Assembly (NCBI GenBank): GCA_003523945.1
Contig: DOFS01000532.1
Coordinates: 1 to 7,135, forward strand
DNA: 7,135 nt
From: Nitrospiraceae bacterium
GTDB lineage: Bacteria > Nitrospirota > Nitrospiria > Nitrospirales > UBA8639
Direction: 5' to 3'
The notes under the pieces are model-generated. The model was given only the letters and a program-made list of their open reading frames with translations. It ran no database searches and had not been told where the DNA came from. The stretch's first letter is position 1. Each line of letters starts with the position of its first letter. Shown one piece after another: positions 6,150-7,135 of this stretch. Position numbers and translations under genes: made by a program.

Positions 6150-6689
6150 CTTCTACAAAGTCTAAATTAATTACGATTTAAGACCACGAATAATTAGTTG
6201 GATATGTACGGGATTAAAGCCTGTTGCAATTGTGACCCATTCACGACCCCGGCTTAGAAATCTGAAAATATGATGACGGATCCACAAATTGCTCACATTT
6301 TAGCAACCAGGAAGGTATTGTAAAGGATATGAAATGGGATGTATTTTTAGACCGCTCAGCCTGGACTGTCTCTCACATGGGGACAATCAACTCTGCCTCA
6401 GAAAAGGTACTCTTACCGGTGTAATCTCATGTAGAACTCACATGGGAATACTGCCATAAAATTGACTGGATGCTGTATCTCCCATACTCACAAGGAATGC
6501 CCTTGCCTAACTGCGCCAGAATTAGGATACATATTTTGAAAAGAATTGGCCCATTCAATTAGATTTTCAAGTGCTCTTTGAATGATTGGGACGGAAGAGC
6601 ATGAATTGAAGGAGATAGGTTAATGTCCTTTAGACGAGGATTTTTTTAAAAATCCATGACAGGTATCCCATGCACCTTTTTTCGGACTC
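6150..6689. other. Non-coding or degraded region between the ligase gene and the tnaA remnant
   Basis: No substantial gene is visible in these 540 bases. The minus-strand promoter of the ligase operon should lie near 6155-6235; that part is AT-rich, has an inverted repeat CTAAAT/ATTTAAG (6162-6182), and includes TTGCAA (6224-6229) as a possible -35. Further right are a 31-codon ORF with two Trp codons (6329-6424), a direct repeat CTCACATGGG (6372-6381 and 6437-6446), and a strong ribosome binding site AAGGAG (6609-6614) before an 8-codon ORF (6623-6649). That short ORF ends in a perfect palindrome, GGATTTTT/AAAAATCC (6638-6655). No N-terminal tryptophanase sequence could be recognised here. 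Confidence 0.55.
6329..6424 (+). CDS. Possible 31-residue ORF with two tryptophan codons
   Basis: ATG 6329 opens a 31-codon frame that begins MKWDVFLDRSAW and stops at TAA 6422-6424. Purine-rich AAAGG lies 2 bases before the ATG, with AGGAAGG 13 bases further up. Trp occurs at positions 3 and 12 and Pro is next to last. It lies about 270 bases before the tryptophanase remnant, so a leader peptide of the lost gene can be imagined, but it does not resemble TnaC closely and may well be chance. Confidence 0.2.
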   Translation: MKWDVFLDRSAWTVSHMGTINSASEKVLLPV

Positions 6690-6971
6690 CTGGATATTCG
6701 TGTCAGCACCGCCATGTCTGGTAAACATAATATGAAAACCGGAAATGAAGAACCGGGTCCCCGCGAACTGGTGTGGTTGGCGATTCCCAGGCGGGTCTAT
6801 ACCCAAAGTCATGTGGATTATATCGTGGAAGTGGTGGAAGAAGCGTACCGCCGTGGGGAAAGATTAAAGCCGTTTCGCTTTCTTGAACAAGCTCCCTTTC
6901 TCAGATATTTTACCGTTCGTTACGAAAGGGTAGAACGCTCAGGAAACCGACATAGTGCGGGTGGGAAATGA
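6690..6971 (+). pseudogene. Remnant of a second tryptophanase gene (C-terminal ~75 codons only)
   Basis: This frame matches the end of the intact tnaA in the same orientation. Over the 59 codons 6738-6914 (tnaA 1972-2148, residues 394-452), I count 21 base differences in 177 (about 88% identity) and 52 of 59 residues identical, with no gaps. Upstream, weaker similarity reaches LDIR...TAM (about 6690-6716) with a 9-base in-frame gap relative to GIRAVEIGTAM. An in-frame TGA at 6657 closes the frame further left. The N-terminal 80% of the enzyme is missing, including the PLP lysine, so the product cannot be active. Substitutions include the tryptophanase pocket His450 to Tyr and Arg406 to Trp. 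The tail after FTV differs and ends at TGA 6969-6971. ATG 6714 is in frame but has no clear ribosome binding site. Confidence 0.87.
6738..6914 (+). repeat. Direct repeat, right copy (inside the tnaA remnant)
   Basis: This is the partner of 1972-2148. It aligns without gaps, and most differences fall at third codon positions. Confidence 0.85.
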
Positions 6972-6995
6972 AGAAAAGCCCGAGTGAAGTCGGGC
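6971..6995 (-). terminator. Intrinsic terminator for a minus-strand transcript entering from the right
   Basis: Read on the minus strand, GCCCGA, a 6-base loop and TCGGGC (6995-6978) form a perfect 6-bp GC-rich stem, followed directly by TTTTCTT (6977-6971). On the plus strand no T-run follows, so it works leftward. It begins right at the end of the tnaA remnant and would keep transcripts from the right out of the ligase operon. Its upstream gene must lie mostly beyond position 7135. Confidence 0.65.
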
Positions 6996-7135
6996 CGCGG
7001 TATATAAGAGCAGCCCTAACATTTGAAAACTGAGGCAACCTCCGTCATCGGGCTGACAGCATTGGATCATTCCTGATGTGGTGAAATTCCAGTTATAGAA
7101 AAGGGAATGAAAAAATCCTAATCCTTTTATTCTTT

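Noticed and set aside
6230..6260. Possible insertion-sequence end (GTGACCCATT motif)
   Set aside because: It occurs once, without a partner inverted repeat, target duplication or transposase, so it is not supported.
6993..7133. Open minus-strand frame entering from the right edge and running through the terminator
   Set aside because: The translation is low in recognisable features, rich in Ser, Phe and Cys, and reads through a good intrinsic terminator. It is probably chance.

Overview
The window is 7.1 kb of bacterial DNA holding the end of a housekeeping gene, a complete tryptophanase gene, and a four-gene block on the opposite strand. FtsH, tryptophanase and the carrier-protein ligase all look like those of a Gram-negative or deep-branching environmental bacterium. 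I cannot fix the genus from sequence alone; Nitrospirota is a guess and no more. GC content is uneven: sampled 60-base rows are about 62-65% GC in the tryptophanase gene and about 33-45% in the comA/VOC genes.

Layout. 3-428 (+) is the C-terminal end of the protease FtsH. 429-792 is non-coding, with two good hairpins, one of them a likely ftsH terminator. 793-2178 (+) is a PLP-dependent beta-eliminating lyase. Its substrate-pocket residues are those of tryptophanase (Asp125, Ile382, His450), although much of the chain reads like tyrosine phenol-lyase. Genes on the minus strand then run from right to left. 6140-4305 is a stand-alone adenylation domain of the AAE3/Pcs60 type fused to a C-terminal phosphopantetheine carrier domain. 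4156-3467 is comB (2-phosphosulfolactate phosphatase), 3470-2694 is comA (phosphosulfolactate synthase), and 2697-2296 is a small VOC/extradiol-dioxygenase-like protein. comB, comA and the VOC gene are joined by two 4-base ATGA overlaps, so they form a translationally coupled operon; the ligase may be its first gene.

6690-6971 (+) is a remnant of a second tryptophanase gene, matching only the last ~75 codons of the intact one. The minus-strand block is therefore bracketed by two direct copies of a tryptophanase 3' end. An intrinsic terminator facing left (6995-6971) implies a minus-strand transcript arriving from beyond the right edge.

How the genes may work together. ComA joins sulfite to phosphoenolpyruvate and ComB removes the phosphate, giving (R)-3-sulfolactate. 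The later coenzyme M genes (comC, comD, comE) are absent from the window, so sulfolactate itself or a derivative may be the product. The neighbouring ligase-carrier protein could activate a carboxylic acid and hold it as a thioester. Linking the two into one sulfonate-conjugate pathway is inference from gene order, not something the sequence proves.
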